NCBI GenBank assembly: GCA_023423605.1
Contig: JAFAFF010000235.1
Coordinates: 1-21,050 of the forward strand
Direction: 5' to 3'
From: Pseudomonadota bacterium
Lineage (GTDB): Bacteria > Pseudomonadota > Gammaproteobacteria > Xanthomonadales > Xanthomonadaceae
Length of the DNA: 21,050 bases
Position 1 is the first letter of the stretch. Each line of letters starts with the position of its first letter. The notes below the pieces were generated by a model. The model did not search any database, was not told the origin of the DNA, and was given only the letters and a program-made list of their open reading frames with translations. Below are positions 1-7,622 of this stretch, in pieces. Both the position numbers and the translations under genes were made by a program.

Positions 1-446
1 ACGCGCTGCTTCTGGCCGCCGGACAGCTGCGCCGGATACTTGTCCGCATGCGCCTGCAGGCCCACCGTTGCCAGCAGCTCGGACACCCGCGCATCGATCT
101 GCGCGCGTGGCGTACCGGCAAGCTCCAGCGGAAAGGCCACATTGTCGGCCACCGTGCGCGACGACAGCAGGTTGAAATGCTGGAAGATCATGCCGATACG
201 ACGACGCAGCGTACGCAGGCCATCGGTATCCAGCGCGGTCACGTCTTCGCCGCCAATCAGCAGGCGGCCACCACTGGGCTCTTCCAGGCGGTTGATCATG
301 CGGATGAGCGTGGATTTGCCCGCGCCGGAGTGACCGATGATGCCGAACACTTCGCCGGCCTCGATCGTCAGGTCCAGCGGCTGCAGCGCGCTTACGGCGC
401 GGCCGGCAACGGCATAGGATTTGTGCAGGCGCTCGAACTGGATCAC
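1..446 (-). CDS. metN: Methionine ABC transporter ATP-binding protein MetN (5' part; C-terminus lies beyond the left edge)
   Basis: About 148 N-terminal residues are visible, beginning [15 protein letters not shown]. They include Walker [10 protein letters not shown], the Q-loop in [21 protein letters not shown] and the ABC signature LSGGQKQRV at the edge of the window. The [16 protein letters not shown] stretch and the I-x-F-x-x-L-x-K-x-Y opening are typical of MetN, which powers high-affinity D/L-methionine import with MetI and MetQ. Those two genes would be expected further left on the same strand. A GTG start at 446 was chosen: the frame closes at a TAG at 489-491 with no other standard start between, and the ATG at 474 is out of frame and stops after five codons. 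Walker B, the H-loop and the C-terminal methionine-binding domain are outside the window. Identification is firm; the exact start is moderately firm. Confidence 0.93.
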   Translation of the reverse strand, partial: MIQFERLHKSYAVAGRAVSALQPLDLTIEAGEVFGIIGHSGAGKSTLIRMINRLEEPSGGRLLIGGEDVTALDTDGLRTLRRRIGMIFQHFNLLSSRTVADNVAFPLELAGTPRAQIDARVSELLATVGLQAHADKYPAQLSGGQKQR

Positions 447-529
447 GGGAGGCGGCTCAGCGGAAGGTCGACATGGGGGGCGTGAAGCCTACCAGCGCCG
501 ACGATCGCGCGCCTGTGGCGTGGACCAGA

Positions 530-557
530 ATGTTATTCCTTTTGGTTCTAAGCACAA
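530..557 (-). promoter_or_regulatory. Candidate metN promoter overlapping a small palindrome
   Basis: In the 144-bp gap between the EamA gene and metN, the minus strand carries TTGTGC (557-552), a 16-bp spacer and TAACAT (535-530). This is a moderate sigma-70-type match and would give a leader of about 75 nt. The -10 lies inside GAATGTTATTC, an inverted repeat (GAAT-N3-ATTC) that could be an operator. I see no SAM riboswitch fold and no MetJ box. This is inference from sequence only. Confidence 0.3.
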
Positions 558-590
558 TGTGAATGCTCCCTGCGCCACCGTGACCGTTGT

Positions 591-1487
591 TCATGGGTGG
601 TCCAATGGCTTGGGCGGCTGCTGGCGGTTCACTCGCTCGCGGTGCAGCAGGTAGAAGCCGGAGGCCATGATGATGGCCGCGCCGGCCCAGGTCCATGCGT
701 CCGGCAACTGACGCCAGAACATCAGGTCCCAGCCGATCACCCAGACCAGCCCGGTGTATTCCAGTGGCGCGATCATCGATGCCTCGCCCAACTGGAAGGC
801 ACGCGTGAGCGCGATCTGCCCCAGCGCGCCGGCAAGCCCCATTCCCGCCACCAGCGGCGCGTCGGCCAACCGCAGCGGTACCCAGTCCGGCCAGGCCAGC
901 AGGCCGGCACCAATGGCCATGATGACCAGGAACCACACCACCATGGACTGCGAGGTGTCGGTCCGGGTCAGCAGGCTGACGGTGATCGCGGCGATGGCAT
1001 AGGCCGTTGCAGCCGCCAGCACCATCAGGCCGGGAATGGAAATGAAACCCTGCACTCCGGGGCGCAGTACCACGATCACGCCCAGCAGGCCGATGCCGAT
1101 GGCCACCCAGCGTCGCGGGCCGACGCGTTCGCCCAGCAGCGGCACCGACAGCGCCGCGACCAGCAGCGGAGCAACGAAATAGATGCTGTAGGCGGTGGAA
1201 AGCGGCAGATCCCGCAGCGCAAAGACGAAACAGCCGATCATCACCATGCCCAGCACGCCACGCAGCAGGTGCAGGGTCCAGCGGCGTGGCACCAGCGAGC
1301 GCGGGCCGGCGCTGGCAAGCACCCATACCAGCACGAACGGCAACGATGCCGCACCGCGCAGGAATGTCACCTGCAGCGAGGGATAGCCGGTGGACAGCTG
1401 CTTCATGCCCGCATCCATCAGCGAGAAGCAGGCCACCGCGGCAATCATCCAGGCCACGGCACGGGAAGGAGAGCGTTGCAGGTTCAT
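591..1487 (-). CDS. EamA/DMT-family transporter (10 TM drug/metabolite transporter)
   Basis: A 298-residue, very hydrophobic protein with about ten membrane segments arranged as two EamA-type repeats. The first repeat begins near residue 10 (AWMIAAVACFSLMDAGMKQL) and ends at the LGERVGPRRWVAIGIGLLGV motif. The second begins near residue 150. The conserved LRG, the YFVAPLLVAALSVPLLGER stretch and the second-half GALGQIALTRAFQLGEAS...PLEYTGLVW match the DMT superfamily of inner-membrane metabolite exporters. The tail is short, basic and cytoplasmic. The substrate cannot be read from sequence. The gene is divergent from yajQ and lies upstream of metN on the same strand, but the 144-bp gap and separate promoter candidates argue against one operon. 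The ATG at 1487 fits the expected start of TM1. Confidence 0.9.
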   Translation of the reverse strand: MNLQRSPSRAVAWMIAAVACFSLMDAGMKQLSTGYPSLQVTFLRGAASLPFVLVWVLASAGPRSLVPRRWTLHLLRGVLGMVMIGCFVFALRDLPLSTAYSIYFVAPLLVAALSVPLLGERVGPRRWVAIGIGLLGVIVVLRPGVQGFISIPGLMVLAAATAYAIAAITVSLLTRTDTSQSMVVWFLVIMAIGAGLLAWPDWVPLRLADAPLVAGMGLAGALGQIALTRAFQLGEASMIAPLEYTGLVWVIGWDLMFWRQLPDAWTWAGAAIIMASGFYLLHRERVNRQQPPKPLDHP

Positions 1488-1492
1488 TGCCC

Positions 1493-1521
1493 ATTATCGC
1501 CCCCGCCGCGGGCGGTTCCAA
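1493..1521 (-). promoter_or_regulatory. Strong sigma-70-type promoter for the EamA gene, possibly leaderless
   Basis: The minus strand reads TTGGAA (1521-1516), a 17-bp spacer and GATAAT (1498-1493). Only GGGCA separates the -10 from the ATG at 1487. Transcription would therefore be expected to begin at or within a base or two of the start codon, leaving no room for a Shine-Dalgarno. The spacing is measured directly; the leaderless mRNA is inference. Confidence 0.5.
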
Positions 1522-1531
1522 TCAGGTTGGT

Positions 1532-1537
1532 TAGAAT
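1532..1537 (+). promoter_or_regulatory. -10 element of the yajQ promoter
   Basis: TAGAAT lies 27 bp before the yajQ ATG, with no recognisable -35. The same hexamer recurs at equivalent positions before four other genes in the window. An AGGAG ribosome binding site follows at about 1554. Confidence 0.4.
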
Positions 1538-1564
1538 GGAGGCCACTGCAACCAGGAGTTCCCC

Positions 1565-2047
1565 ATGCCTTCTTTCGACGTTGTTTCCGAAGTGGACAAG
1601 CACGAACTGACCAACGCGGTCGACCAGGCCAACCGCGAGCTCACCACCCGCTTCGACTTCAAGGGCGTGGATGCGAAATTCGAACTGGAGGGCGATGTCA
1701 TCTCGCAGTCCGCGCCGAGCGATTTCCAGCTCAAGCAGATGACCGACATCCTGCGCATGCGCATGGCCGCCCGCAACATCGACGCCAAGAGCCTGGAATT
1801 CGGCGAGGTGGAAACCAACCTGGCCGGCGCGCGGCAGAAGATCACCGTCAAGCAGGGCATCGAGCAGAAGATCGCCAAGAAGATCGCGGCGACATTGAAG
1901 GAAGCCAAGCTGAAGGTGGACAGCCAGATCAACGGCGACAAGCTGCGGGTGACCGGCAAGAAGCGCGACGACCTGCAGGACGCCATTGCGCTGCTGAAGA
2001 AGAGCGATTTCGACCTGCCGCTGCAGTTCGACAATTTCCGCGATTGA
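1565..2047 (+). CDS. yajQ: YajQ-family cyclic-di-GMP-binding protein
   Basis: A 160-residue soluble protein beginning MPSFDVVSEVDKHELTNAVDQANRELTTRFDFKG, the hallmark of the YajQ/UPF0234 family, at the usual family length. The fold is two ferredoxin-like domains. The NREL..RFDFKG segment (about residues 27-39) and the VKQGIEQKIAKKIAATLKEAKLKVDSQINGDKLRVTGKKRDDLQ segment (about 97-140) are the conserved blocks. The Xanthomonas homologue XC_3703 has been shown to bind cyclic di-GMP and, with a LysR-type regulator, to affect virulence and biofilm. The same role here is inference by homology. A good Shine-Dalgarno (AGGAG, seven bases before the ATG) supports the start. The gene stands alone, divergent from the EamA gene, and is followed three bases after its stop by SMAG palindromes that may terminate or protect its mRNA. 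Confidence 0.95.
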   Translation: MPSFDVVSEVDKHELTNAVDQANRELTTRFDFKGVDAKFELEGDVISQSAPSDFQLKQMTDILRMRMAARNIDAKSLEFGEVETNLAGARQKITVKQGIEQKIAKKIAATLKEAKLKVDSQINGDKLRVTGKKRDDLQDAIALLKKSDFDLPLQFDNFRD

Positions 2048-2050
2048 CGC

Positions 2051-2156
2051 GTAGAGCGGGGCTCTGCCCCGCTGCACGACCACCCCCAGCCGGATGTAGA
2101 GCGGGGCTCTGCCCCGCTGCGCGACCCTGCCCCAGCCGGGCAGAGCCCGGCTCTAC
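2051..2156. repeat. Array of three SMAG (GTAG-headed REP) elements
   Basis: Two direct copies (2051-2073 and 2096-2118) share the same 23 bp: a GTAG head, then AGCGGGGC-TCT-GCCCCGCT, an 8-bp stem with a 3-base loop. A third copy at 2134-2156 is inverted and of a different subtype, with GCCGGGC stems, and ends in CTCTAC. The form matches the SMAG palindromes described in Stenotrophomonas maltophilia. Lying between yajQ and the next gene, the hairpins could act in termination or mRNA 3'-end protection. Confidence 0.88.
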
Positions 2157-2191
2157 GCGACCGCTGCCCGGCCCCACCCGGCACGAACGCC

Positions 2192-2197
2192 TACAAT
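2192..2197 (+). promoter_or_regulatory. -10 element before the DUF1415 gene
   Basis: TACAAT (5 of 6 to the sigma-70 -10 consensus) lies 33 bp before the chosen ATG at 2231, just downstream of the SMAG array. No clear -35 is seen. Confidence 0.35.
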
Positions 2198-2230
2198 GAT
2201 GGCCTGCTCCCTCCAGCCACCGTGCCCGCC

Positions 2231-2812
2231 ATGACTGCTTCCCCCGCACCTACCGACACCCCGCCGGCAGATGACCCCATCGCTGCCACCCGCCAGTGGC
2301 TGGAACGCATCGTCATCGGCCTGAACCTGTGTCCGTTCGCCAAGGCGGTATACGTAAAGGAGCAGGTCCGCTTCGTGCTGAGCGACGCCACCACGCCCGA
2401 AGCACTGGTCGAACAACTGGCCGAGGAACTGGTGCTGCTGCGTGACACGCCCGCCGAAGTGATCGACACCACCTTGATCGTGCACCCGCAGGTGCTCACG
2501 GATTTCCTGGATTACAACGATTTCCTCGATAACGCCGACGCCGCCGTCGAGGCACTGGACCTGCAGGGCATCCTGCAGGTCGCCAGCTTCCACCCGGATT
2601 ACCAGTTCGATGGCGTTGCCGCCGATGACGCCAGCAACTACACCAACCGCGCGCCCTATCCCACGCTGCATCTGCTGCGTGAAGACAGCGTGGCACGCGC
2701 GGTGGATGCCTTCCCGGATCCGGACGTGATCGTCGAGCGCAACATCGAAATCCTTGACCGCATCGGCGTGGAAGGATGGTGGCGGCGCCTGCGTGGCGAG
2801 GACCTGTCATGA
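2231..2812 (+). CDS. DUF1415-family protein, function unknown
   Basis: About 193 residues, soluble, with no signal peptide. It carries the family's conserved blocks: RQWLERIVIGLNLCPFAKAV near the N-terminus, with a Cys-Pro-Phe-Ala motif; a central FLDYNDFLDNADAAVEALDLQGILQVASFHPDYQF; and the Asn-rich SNYTNRAPYPTLHLLREDSV followed by IVERNIEILDRIG at the C-terminus. Members are widespread in Gamma- and Betaproteobacteria and I know of no established function. The conserved Cys, His and Asn residues would suit an enzyme or metal site, but that is speculation. A GTG at 2222 gives three more residues; the ATG was preferred, and neither has a clear ribosome binding site. The stop overlaps the next gene's start (ATGA), so the two are probably co-translated. 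Confidence 0.88.
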   Translation: MTASPAPTDTPPADDPIAATRQWLERIVIGLNLCPFAKAVYVKEQVRFVLSDATTPEALVEQLAEELVLLRDTPAEVIDTTLIVHPQVLTDFLDYNDFLDNADAAVEALDLQGILQVASFHPDYQFDGVAADDASNYTNRAPYPTLHLLREDSVARAVDAFPDPDVIVERNIEILDRIGVEGWWRRLRGEDLS

Positions 2813-3612
2813 GCATCGTACCGGCCATTGCGCCATGGCCAAGCGCCCCGCTGGCCGGCAAGGTGGTGCTGGTCACCGGCGGCGCGAACGGCATCGGTCG
2901 CGGCATCGCGCAGGCCGTGCTCGGCGCAGGTGGCCAGGTGATGATCGGCGATCTGGACGTGGATGCCGGCAAGGCCTGCCTGGAGGAGTGGCAACGTGGC
3001 CCGGATGCAGCCTTCCGCAAACTGGATATCTCCAGCGAGCGCAGCGTGCGCGCCTTCATTGCCGCCGCCACGGAACGCTTCGGCCACATCGACGGCCTGG
3101 TGAACAATGCCGGCATCGCCGGCGCGCACGGCACGCCGCTGCAGGACATGGACTGGAGCGAATGGCAGCGCCGGCTGTCCACGCTGCATGGCGCGTTCCT
3201 GTGCAGCAAGCACGCCCTGCCGGTGCTGGCACGTGACGGGGGCGGGGCGATCGTCAACATCGCTTCCACCCGTGCACACCAGTCCGAGCCGCACAGCGAA
3301 GCCTATGCGGCGGCGAAAGGCGGCATGGTTGCATTCACCCACGCGCTGGCGGTCAGCGCCGGCCCTGCCGTACGGGTGAACTGCATCAGCCCGGGCTGGA
3401 TCGCCACCGGCGCTTGGCAGGCCCCCGCGCGGCGACGCACGCCCAAGCTGTCCAGCACCGATCACGCACAGCATCCCGTCGGCCGTGCCGGCACACCGGA
3501 AGACACGGGCGCGCTGGCGGTACATCTGCTGTCCGACCTGTCCGGGTTCATCACCGGCCAGGAGATCGTCATCGATGGCGGCATGACCCGGAAAATGATC
3601 TACGCCGACTGA
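2809..3612 (+). CDS. SDR-family NAD(P)-dependent oxidoreductase
   Basis: A 267-residue classical short-chain dehydrogenase/reductase. The Rossmann dinucleotide motif TGGANGIG is at residues 23-30. An acidic residue at the end of strand 2 (IGDLDVD) favours NAD over NADP. NNAG is at 99-102. The catalytic Ser153 (NIAS) and Tyr166/Lys170 (YAAAK) have normal spacing. CISPGWIATG and the C-terminal SGFITGQEIVIDGGMTRKM are standard family ends. The substrate is not predictable, although the overall layout resembles sugar or 3-oxoacyl/alcohol dehydrogenases. The ATG at 2809 overlaps the DUF1415 stop, which fixes the start and implies translational coupling. A perfect hairpin follows the stop. Confidence 0.92.
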   Translation: MSIVPAIAPWPSAPLAGKVVLVTGGANGIGRGIAQAVLGAGGQVMIGDLDVDAGKACLEEWQRGPDAAFRKLDISSERSVRAFIAAATERFGHIDGLVNNAGIAGAHGTPLQDMDWSEWQRRLSTLHGAFLCSKHALPVLARDGGGAIVNIASTRAHQSEPHSEAYAAAKGGMVAFTHALAVSAGPAVRVNCISPGWIATGAWQAPARRRTPKLSSTDHAQHPVGRAGTPEDTGALAVHLLSDLSGFITGQEIVIDGGMTRKMIYAD

Positions 3613-3625
3613 TCGTGCCTGCCAC

Positions 3626-3652
3626 GGGTTGCCGGCCAACGGCCGGCAACCC
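3626..3652. terminator. Bidirectional hairpin between the SDR gene and prlC
   Basis: A perfect 12-bp inverted repeat (GGGTTGCCGGCC / GGCCGGCAACCC) with a 3-base loop lies between two convergent genes, 13 bp after one stop and 15 bp after the other. There is no long T-run, so it may block readthrough or stabilise 3' ends rather than act as a textbook intrinsic terminator. Confidence 0.65.
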
Positions 3653-3667
3653 CCATCCTTCAACCGC

Positions 3668-5698
3668 TCACGCCATGCCGGAATGGCGCAGCAGTGCATC
3701 CAGGCTTGGCGGCCGGCCGCGGAAGGCCTGGAAATTTTCCGCCGCAGCACGACTGCCACCGCGTCCCAGAATCTCATCGCGGAAGCGCGCGCCGGTCTCG
3801 GCCAGCGCACCCGGCGCTTCTTCGAACGCCGCGTAGGCATCCGCGCTCAGCACTTCGGCCCACTTGTAACTGTAATAACCGGCCGCATAACCGCCAGCGA
3901 AAATATGGCTGAACTGGTGCGGGAACCGATTCCACTCGGGCGGATGATTCACCGCCACCTCGTCGCGCACGCGGTCAAGCAGCGCCAGCACGGTGTCCTG
4001 GGTGGCATCGAAACGGCTGTGCAGCAGCATGTCGAACAGCCCGAACTCCAGTTGCCTCACGGTGGCCATGCCGCTCTGGAAATTGCGCGCGGCCAGCATC
4101 CTTTCATACAGCGCGCGTGGCAGCGGCTCGCCACTGTCCACGTGCGCGGTCATGCCCTGCAGGTGATCCCATTCCCAGCAGAAGTTCTCCATGAACTGGC
4201 TGGGCAGTTCCACCGCATCCCATTCCACGCCGTTGATGCCGGCCACGCCCAGCTCGCCGATACGCGTCAACAACTGGTGCAGGCCATGGCCCATTTCATG
4301 GAACAGCGTGGTGACTTCGTTGTGGCTGAAGGTCGCCGGGCGGCCATCACTGCCGCGCCCGAAGTTGCACACCAGGTACACCAGCGGCGTCTGCACGCTG
4401 CCGTCGGGGCGATCGCGGCGGTTGCGGCAATCGTCCATCCAGGCGCCACCGCGCTTGCCTTCGCGGGCATACAGATCCAGATAGAACTGGCCCACCAGGC
4501 CACCTTCGCCATCGACCAGCCGGAAGAAACGCACATCCGGATGCCATACCGGCGCCACATCCGGCTGCACACGCAGGCCGTAAAGCTGCTCGATCACCGC
4601 AAACAGCCCGCCCAGCACTTTCGGCTCGGTGAAATACGGTCTCACTTCCTGCTCTGAATAGCTGTAGCGCGCCTGCTTCAGCCTGTCCGCCGCATAGGCG
4701 AGATCCCATGCTTCCAGCGCATCCAGGCCCAGCCTCTCACGCGCGAACGATTCCAGCTCGGCGCGGTCCCTGCTGGCGAAGGGCCTGGCACGTGCGGCCA
4801 GATCACGCAGAAACGACAGCACCTCGTCCGGGTCCTGCGCCATCTTGGTGGCGATGGAATAGCTGGCATAGCTGTCGAACCCCAGCAGCGCCGCAAGCGC
4901 CGCGCGCAGGGCAAGGATGCGGTCGATGTTACCGGTGTTGTCCAGCGCCGCATCCCCGAATTCGGAAGCCCGCTGCGCGCTGGCGCGATACAGGGTTTCG
5001 CGCAGACTGCGGTCATCGGCATAGGTCTGTACCGGCAGGTAGCAGGGCATCTGCAGGGTCAGCTTCCAGCCGGCAACACCGTCCTTTTCGGCGGCGGCGC
5101 GGGCGGCGGCGCGTACATCATCCGGAATCCCCGCCAGCCGGGCTTCATCATCAATAACCAGCGACCAGGCATCAGTGGCATCCAGCACATTCTGCGAAAA
5201 CTTCGCCGACAGTGCCGACAGTTCTTCCTTGATGGCACTGAAGCGCTGCTGCTGCTCAGGGTCCAGCTCCGCACCACCGAGGCGGAAATCGCGCAGGGTG
5301 TTGTCGAGTACCTTGCGCTGTGCCGGGTCGAACGCCAGCGCTTCCTCGCCGGCGGCCAAGGCCTGGTATTGCCGGAACAGCGCCAGGTTCTGGCTGAGCG
5401 CGCTGCCGAACCGGGTGATGCGCGGCAGGTTTTCGTTGTAGACCGCACGCAGTTCCGGCGTGTTCACCACCGCCTGCAGGTGCCCCACCACGCCCCATGC
5501 ACGCCACAGGCGCTCGGTGGCATCGTCGAGCGGTGTGACGAAGGTTGCCCAGCGCACCGGCTGCACGGTTTCAGCCATGGCGACAGCCGCTTCGGCGTCG
5601 GCCAGCAGCACGTCCAGCGCGGGCCCCACGTGTTCCGGAGCGATGGCATCGAAGCGCGGCAGGCCGGAAAAATCGAGCAGGGGATTGGCGGGGGTCAT
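3668..5698 (-). CDS. prlC: Oligopeptidase A, M3-family zinc metallopeptidase
   Basis: A 676-residue cytoplasmic protein, normal for OpdA/PrlC. It opens NPLLDFSGLPRFDAIAPEHVGPALDVLL, which matches oligopeptidase A rather than the periplasm-type Dcp. The zinc-binding catalytic motif is HEMGH at residues 467-471. The expected third ligand is Glu497 in VELPSQFMENF, 26 residues after the second histidine. Conserved M3 blocks FYLDLYAREGKRGGAW and HIFAGGYAAGYYSYKWAEVLSADAY lie before and after. The enzyme degrades short peptides, including cleaved signal peptides, in the cytosol. The start at 5698 has a GGAG about seven bases upstream; an ATG 11 bases earlier is out of frame. There is no signal sequence. 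The gene stands alone, converging on the SDR gene. Confidence 0.95.
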   Translation of the reverse strand: MTPANPLLDFSGLPRFDAIAPEHVGPALDVLLADAEAAVAMAETVQPVRWATFVTPLDDATERLWRAWGVVGHLQAVVNTPELRAVYNENLPRITRFGSALSQNLALFRQYQALAAGEEALAFDPAQRKVLDNTLRDFRLGGAELDPEQQQRFSAIKEELSALSAKFSQNVLDATDAWSLVIDDEARLAGIPDDVRAAARAAAEKDGVAGWKLTLQMPCYLPVQTYADDRSLRETLYRASAQRASEFGDAALDNTGNIDRILALRAALAALLGFDSYASYSIATKMAQDPDEVLSFLRDLAARARPFASRDRAELESFARERLGLDALEAWDLAYAADRLKQARYSYSEQEVRPYFTEPKVLGGLFAVIEQLYGLRVQPDVAPVWHPDVRFFRLVDGEGGLVGQFYLDLYAREGKRGGAWMDDCRNRRDRPDGSVQTPLVYLVCNFGRGSDGRPATFSHNEVTTLFHEMGHGLHQLLTRIGELGVAGINGVEWDAVELPSQFMENFCWEWDHLQGMTAHVDSGEPLPRALYERMLAARNFQSGMATVRQLEFGLFDMLLHSRFDATQDTVLALLDRVRDEVAVNHPPEWNRFPHQFSHIFAGGYAAGYYSYKWAEVLSADAYAAFEEAPGALAETGARFRDEILGRGGSRAAAENFQAFRGRPPSLDALLRHSGMA

Positions 5699-5758
5699 GC
5701 GGGCTCCATGTCAGGCGCCACGCAACGTGGCATCACCACGGATATGGCGCCGCCGCGA

Positions 5759-5778
5759 CGCCGGCACAAGGGCCGGCG
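5759..5778. terminator. Hairpin downstream of the cysteine-synthase-like gene
   Basis: CGCCGGC / GCCGGCG with a 6-base loop lies in the 117-bp gap before prlC. A second, smaller stem (GCCAC-gcaac-GTGGC) is at 5717-5731. Neither is followed by a T-run, so a terminator role is only probable. Nothing else is recognised in this gap. Confidence 0.4.
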
Positions 5779-5815
5779 CAGCGGGCACGGATGCCTGCAT
5801 CCACCCCATGTGACC

Positions 5816-6925
5816 TCAGAGGGCTTCCAGGCTGCAGACCGGCAGCGTGGGCAGCACGCCGCCCTGCACCGCCGTGGCAAGCTGCGCATCGGCGCCGGCC
5901 ACGTCGATGCCGCGGCTTTCGTACCACGCCGGATCATAATAGCTGTGCGCATAACGTTCGCCGCTGTCGCACAGGATGGTGACGATGCTGCCGCTGCGGC
6001 CGGCATCGCGCATCCACTGCGCCGCCTGCAGCACACCGACGAAGTTGGTGCCCGTGGAGCCGCCGACGCGTCGCCCCAGGGTCGCGCTGACATGGCGCAT
6101 CGCCGCCAGCGACAGCGCGTCGGGCACCTTCACCATCGCATCCACGCTGGTCGGGATGAAGCTGGATTCAACCTTCGGGCGCCCGATGCCCTCCACCCGC
6201 GAACCGCCTTCACAGGTCACCTCGCGCCACGGCTGTCCGTCCACGGCCGCCTGGTAACCGGCGAAGAACGCGGAGATTTCCGGATCGGCGCAGAGAATGC
6301 GGGTGTCATGGCGCCGATAGCTGACATAACGGCCCAAGGTGGCGGCGGTGCCGCCGGTGCCCGGGCTGCAGACAATCCAGTCCGGCACCGGATGCGGCTC
6401 CTCGGCCATCTGCTTGAAGATGGATTCGGCGATGTTGTTGTTGGCACGCCAGTCGGTGGCCCGCTCGGCATAGGTGAACTGGTCCATGAAATGCCCGCCG
6501 GTTTCCCGCGCCAGCTGCTCCGAGGCGGCGTTCAATCCACAGGCACTCTGCACCAGATGGCAGCGACCGCCATGGAACTCGATGGCGGCGATCTTCTCGG
6601 GCGAGGTGCCGGCAGGAATCACTGCGATGAACGGCAGGCCAAGAAGGCGTGCGAAATAGGCCTCGGAGACAGCGGTGGAGCCACTGGACGCTTCGATCAC
6701 CGGCCGCCCCTCGCGCAGCCAGCCATTGGCCAGCGCATACAGGAACAGCGAACGTGCCAGGCGATGCTTCAGGCTGCCGGTGGGATGGCTGGACTCATCC
6801 TTGAAATACAGGTCGATGCCCGGATGACCCGGCAGGCCCATCGGGATGAGATGGGTATCGGCCGAGCGGTTGAAATCGGCTTCGATCTTGCGGATGGCGG
6901 CAGCCACCCATTCACGCTGCGACAT
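5816..6925 (-). CDS. PLP-dependent cysteine synthase-family protein (possible L-cysteine desulfhydrase, Cds1-like)
   Basis: A 369-residue fold-type II PLP enzyme. The likely Schiff-base lysine is Lys53 in [15 protein letters not shown]. The substrate loop reads [17 protein letters not shown], where CysK has TSGNTG, and the phosphate loop is [10 protein letters not shown]. The divergent substrate loop and extra C-terminal region make it a relative of the cysteine synthase branch that includes mycobacterial Cds1, which releases hydrogen sulfide from cysteine. It does not look like an ordinary O-acetylserine sulfhydrylase. Desulfhydrase activity is inference. The ATG at 6925 ([14 protein letters not shown]) begins the conserved part. 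An in-frame ATG at 6967 would add 14 residues but overlaps the candidate -10 box. The gene is divergent from gloA. Confidence 0.85.
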   Translation of the reverse strand: MSQREWVAAAIRKIEADFNRSADTHLIPMGLPGHPGIDLYFKDESSHPTGSLKHRLARSLFLYALANGWLREGRPVIEASSGSTAVSEAYFARLLGLPFIAVIPAGTSPEKIAAIEFHGGRCHLVQSACGLNAASEQLARETGGHFMDQFTYAERATDWRANNNIAESIFKQMAEEPHPVPDWIVCSPGTGGTAATLGRYVSYRRHDTRILCADPEISAFFAGYQAAVDGQPWREVTCEGGSRVEGIGRPKVESSFIPTSVDAMVKVPDALSLAAMRHVSATLGRRVGGSTGTNFVGVLQAAQWMRDAGRSGSIVTILCDSGERYAHSYYDPAWYESRGIDVAGADAQLATAVQGGVLPTLPVCSLEAL

Positions 6926-6965
6926 GGCGGAATTGTTTTCAGTAGTGGAACGGTGCGGTGCGGCC

Positions 6966-7005
6966 ATTCTACGTTGACGTGCCGATGGCCGCCCGCCGCT
7001 AGAAT
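6966..7005. promoter_or_regulatory. Back-to-back -10 elements of the divergent cysteine-synthase-like / gloA pair
   Basis: TAGAAT occurs on the minus strand at 6971-6966 (41 bp before the ATG at 6925) and on the plus strand at 7000-7005 (45 bp before the gloA ATG). The two face away from each other, with 28 bp between. A TTGACG at 6974-6979 could serve the gloA side but its spacer would be 20 bp, longer than ideal. The two promoters probably compete for polymerase. Confidence 0.4.
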
Positions 7006-7050
7006 GGGGCATCCGGCCGATCATCGGCCCTGCGACCGAAGGACATCCCC

Positions 7051-7569
7051 ATGACCCTGCCTGCCCTGCGCGACGTTCCCGGCGTGGCCACCCAGCCGCC
7101 AGCCGAAACCACCGGTTTCGTGTTCAACCACACCATGCTGCGGGTCAAGGACATCACCGCCTCGCTCGATTTCTACACGCGCGTGCTGGGCTACCAGCTG
7201 ATCGACAGGCGCGACTTCGCCGAAGCGCAGTTCAGCCTGTATTTCCTGGCCCTGCTGCCGGCCGGCAGCCGCGTGCCCGAAGATGACGGCGAGCGGCGCC
7301 TGTGGATGGCCGGCATTCCCGGCGTCCTGGAGCTGACCCACAACCACGGCACCGAAACCCAGGAGGGCGCGGTGTACCACGATGGCAACAGCGATCCGCG
7401 CGGCTTCGGTCACATCTGTGTTTCGGTTCCGGACATCGAAGCGGCCTGCCATCGTTTCGAGGCGCTCGGCGTGACCTTCCAGAAGCGCCTGAGCGAGGGC
7501 CGCATGAAGCACCTGGCCTTCATCAAGGACCCCGATGGCTACTGGGTGGAAATCATCCCCAACACCTGA
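7051..7569 (+). CDS. gloA: Lactoylglutathione lyase (glyoxalase I)
   Basis: A 172-residue VOC-fold enzyme that converts the methylglyoxal-glutathione hemithioacetal to S-lactoylglutathione. The metal ligands read from the alignment pattern are His27 ([10 protein letters not shown]), Glu94 (LELTHN), His121 ([11 protein letters not shown]) and Glu167 (YWVEIIP). With its N-terminal extension and long [13 protein letters not shown] region it resembles the longer, eukaryote-like and Pseudomonas GloA3-type enzymes, which tend to use zinc. It does not resemble the short nickel-type E. coli enzyme; metal preference here is inference. AAGGA eight bases before the ATG supports the start. A hairpin follows the stop and a second VOC gene lies 53 bp downstream. 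Confidence 0.94.
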   Translation: MTLPALRDVPGVATQPPAETTGFVFNHTMLRVKDITASLDFYTRVLGYQLIDRRDFAEAQFSLYFLALLPAGSRVPEDDGERRLWMAGIPGVLELTHNHGTETQEGAVYHDGNSDPRGFGHICVSVPDIEAACHRFEALGVTFQKRLSEGRMKHLAFIKDPDGYWVEIIPNT

Positions 7570-7578
7570 CATCCTGAA

Positions 7579-7600
7579 GCAGCCGGAGCCCTCCGGCTGC
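7579..7600 (+). terminator. Hairpin between gloA and the second VOC gene
   Basis: A 9-bp perfect stem (GCAGCCGGA / TCCGGCTGC) with a GCCC loop begins 10 bp after the gloA stop. There is no T-run, so partial termination or attenuation of readthrough into the next gene is as likely as full termination. Confidence 0.5.
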
Positions 7601-7622
7601 CATCCCCGCTGCGGAGGTCGAC

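Noticed and set aside
447..590. Possible SAM riboswitch before metN
   Set aside because: I could not draw a SAM-type aptamer or an associated terminator in the leader.
5369..7054. 561-codon plus-strand frame across prlC and the cysteine-synthase-like gene
   Set aside because: Antisense to two genes with clear catalytic motifs; its low-complexity Arg/His/Gly composition is typical of a shadow frame.
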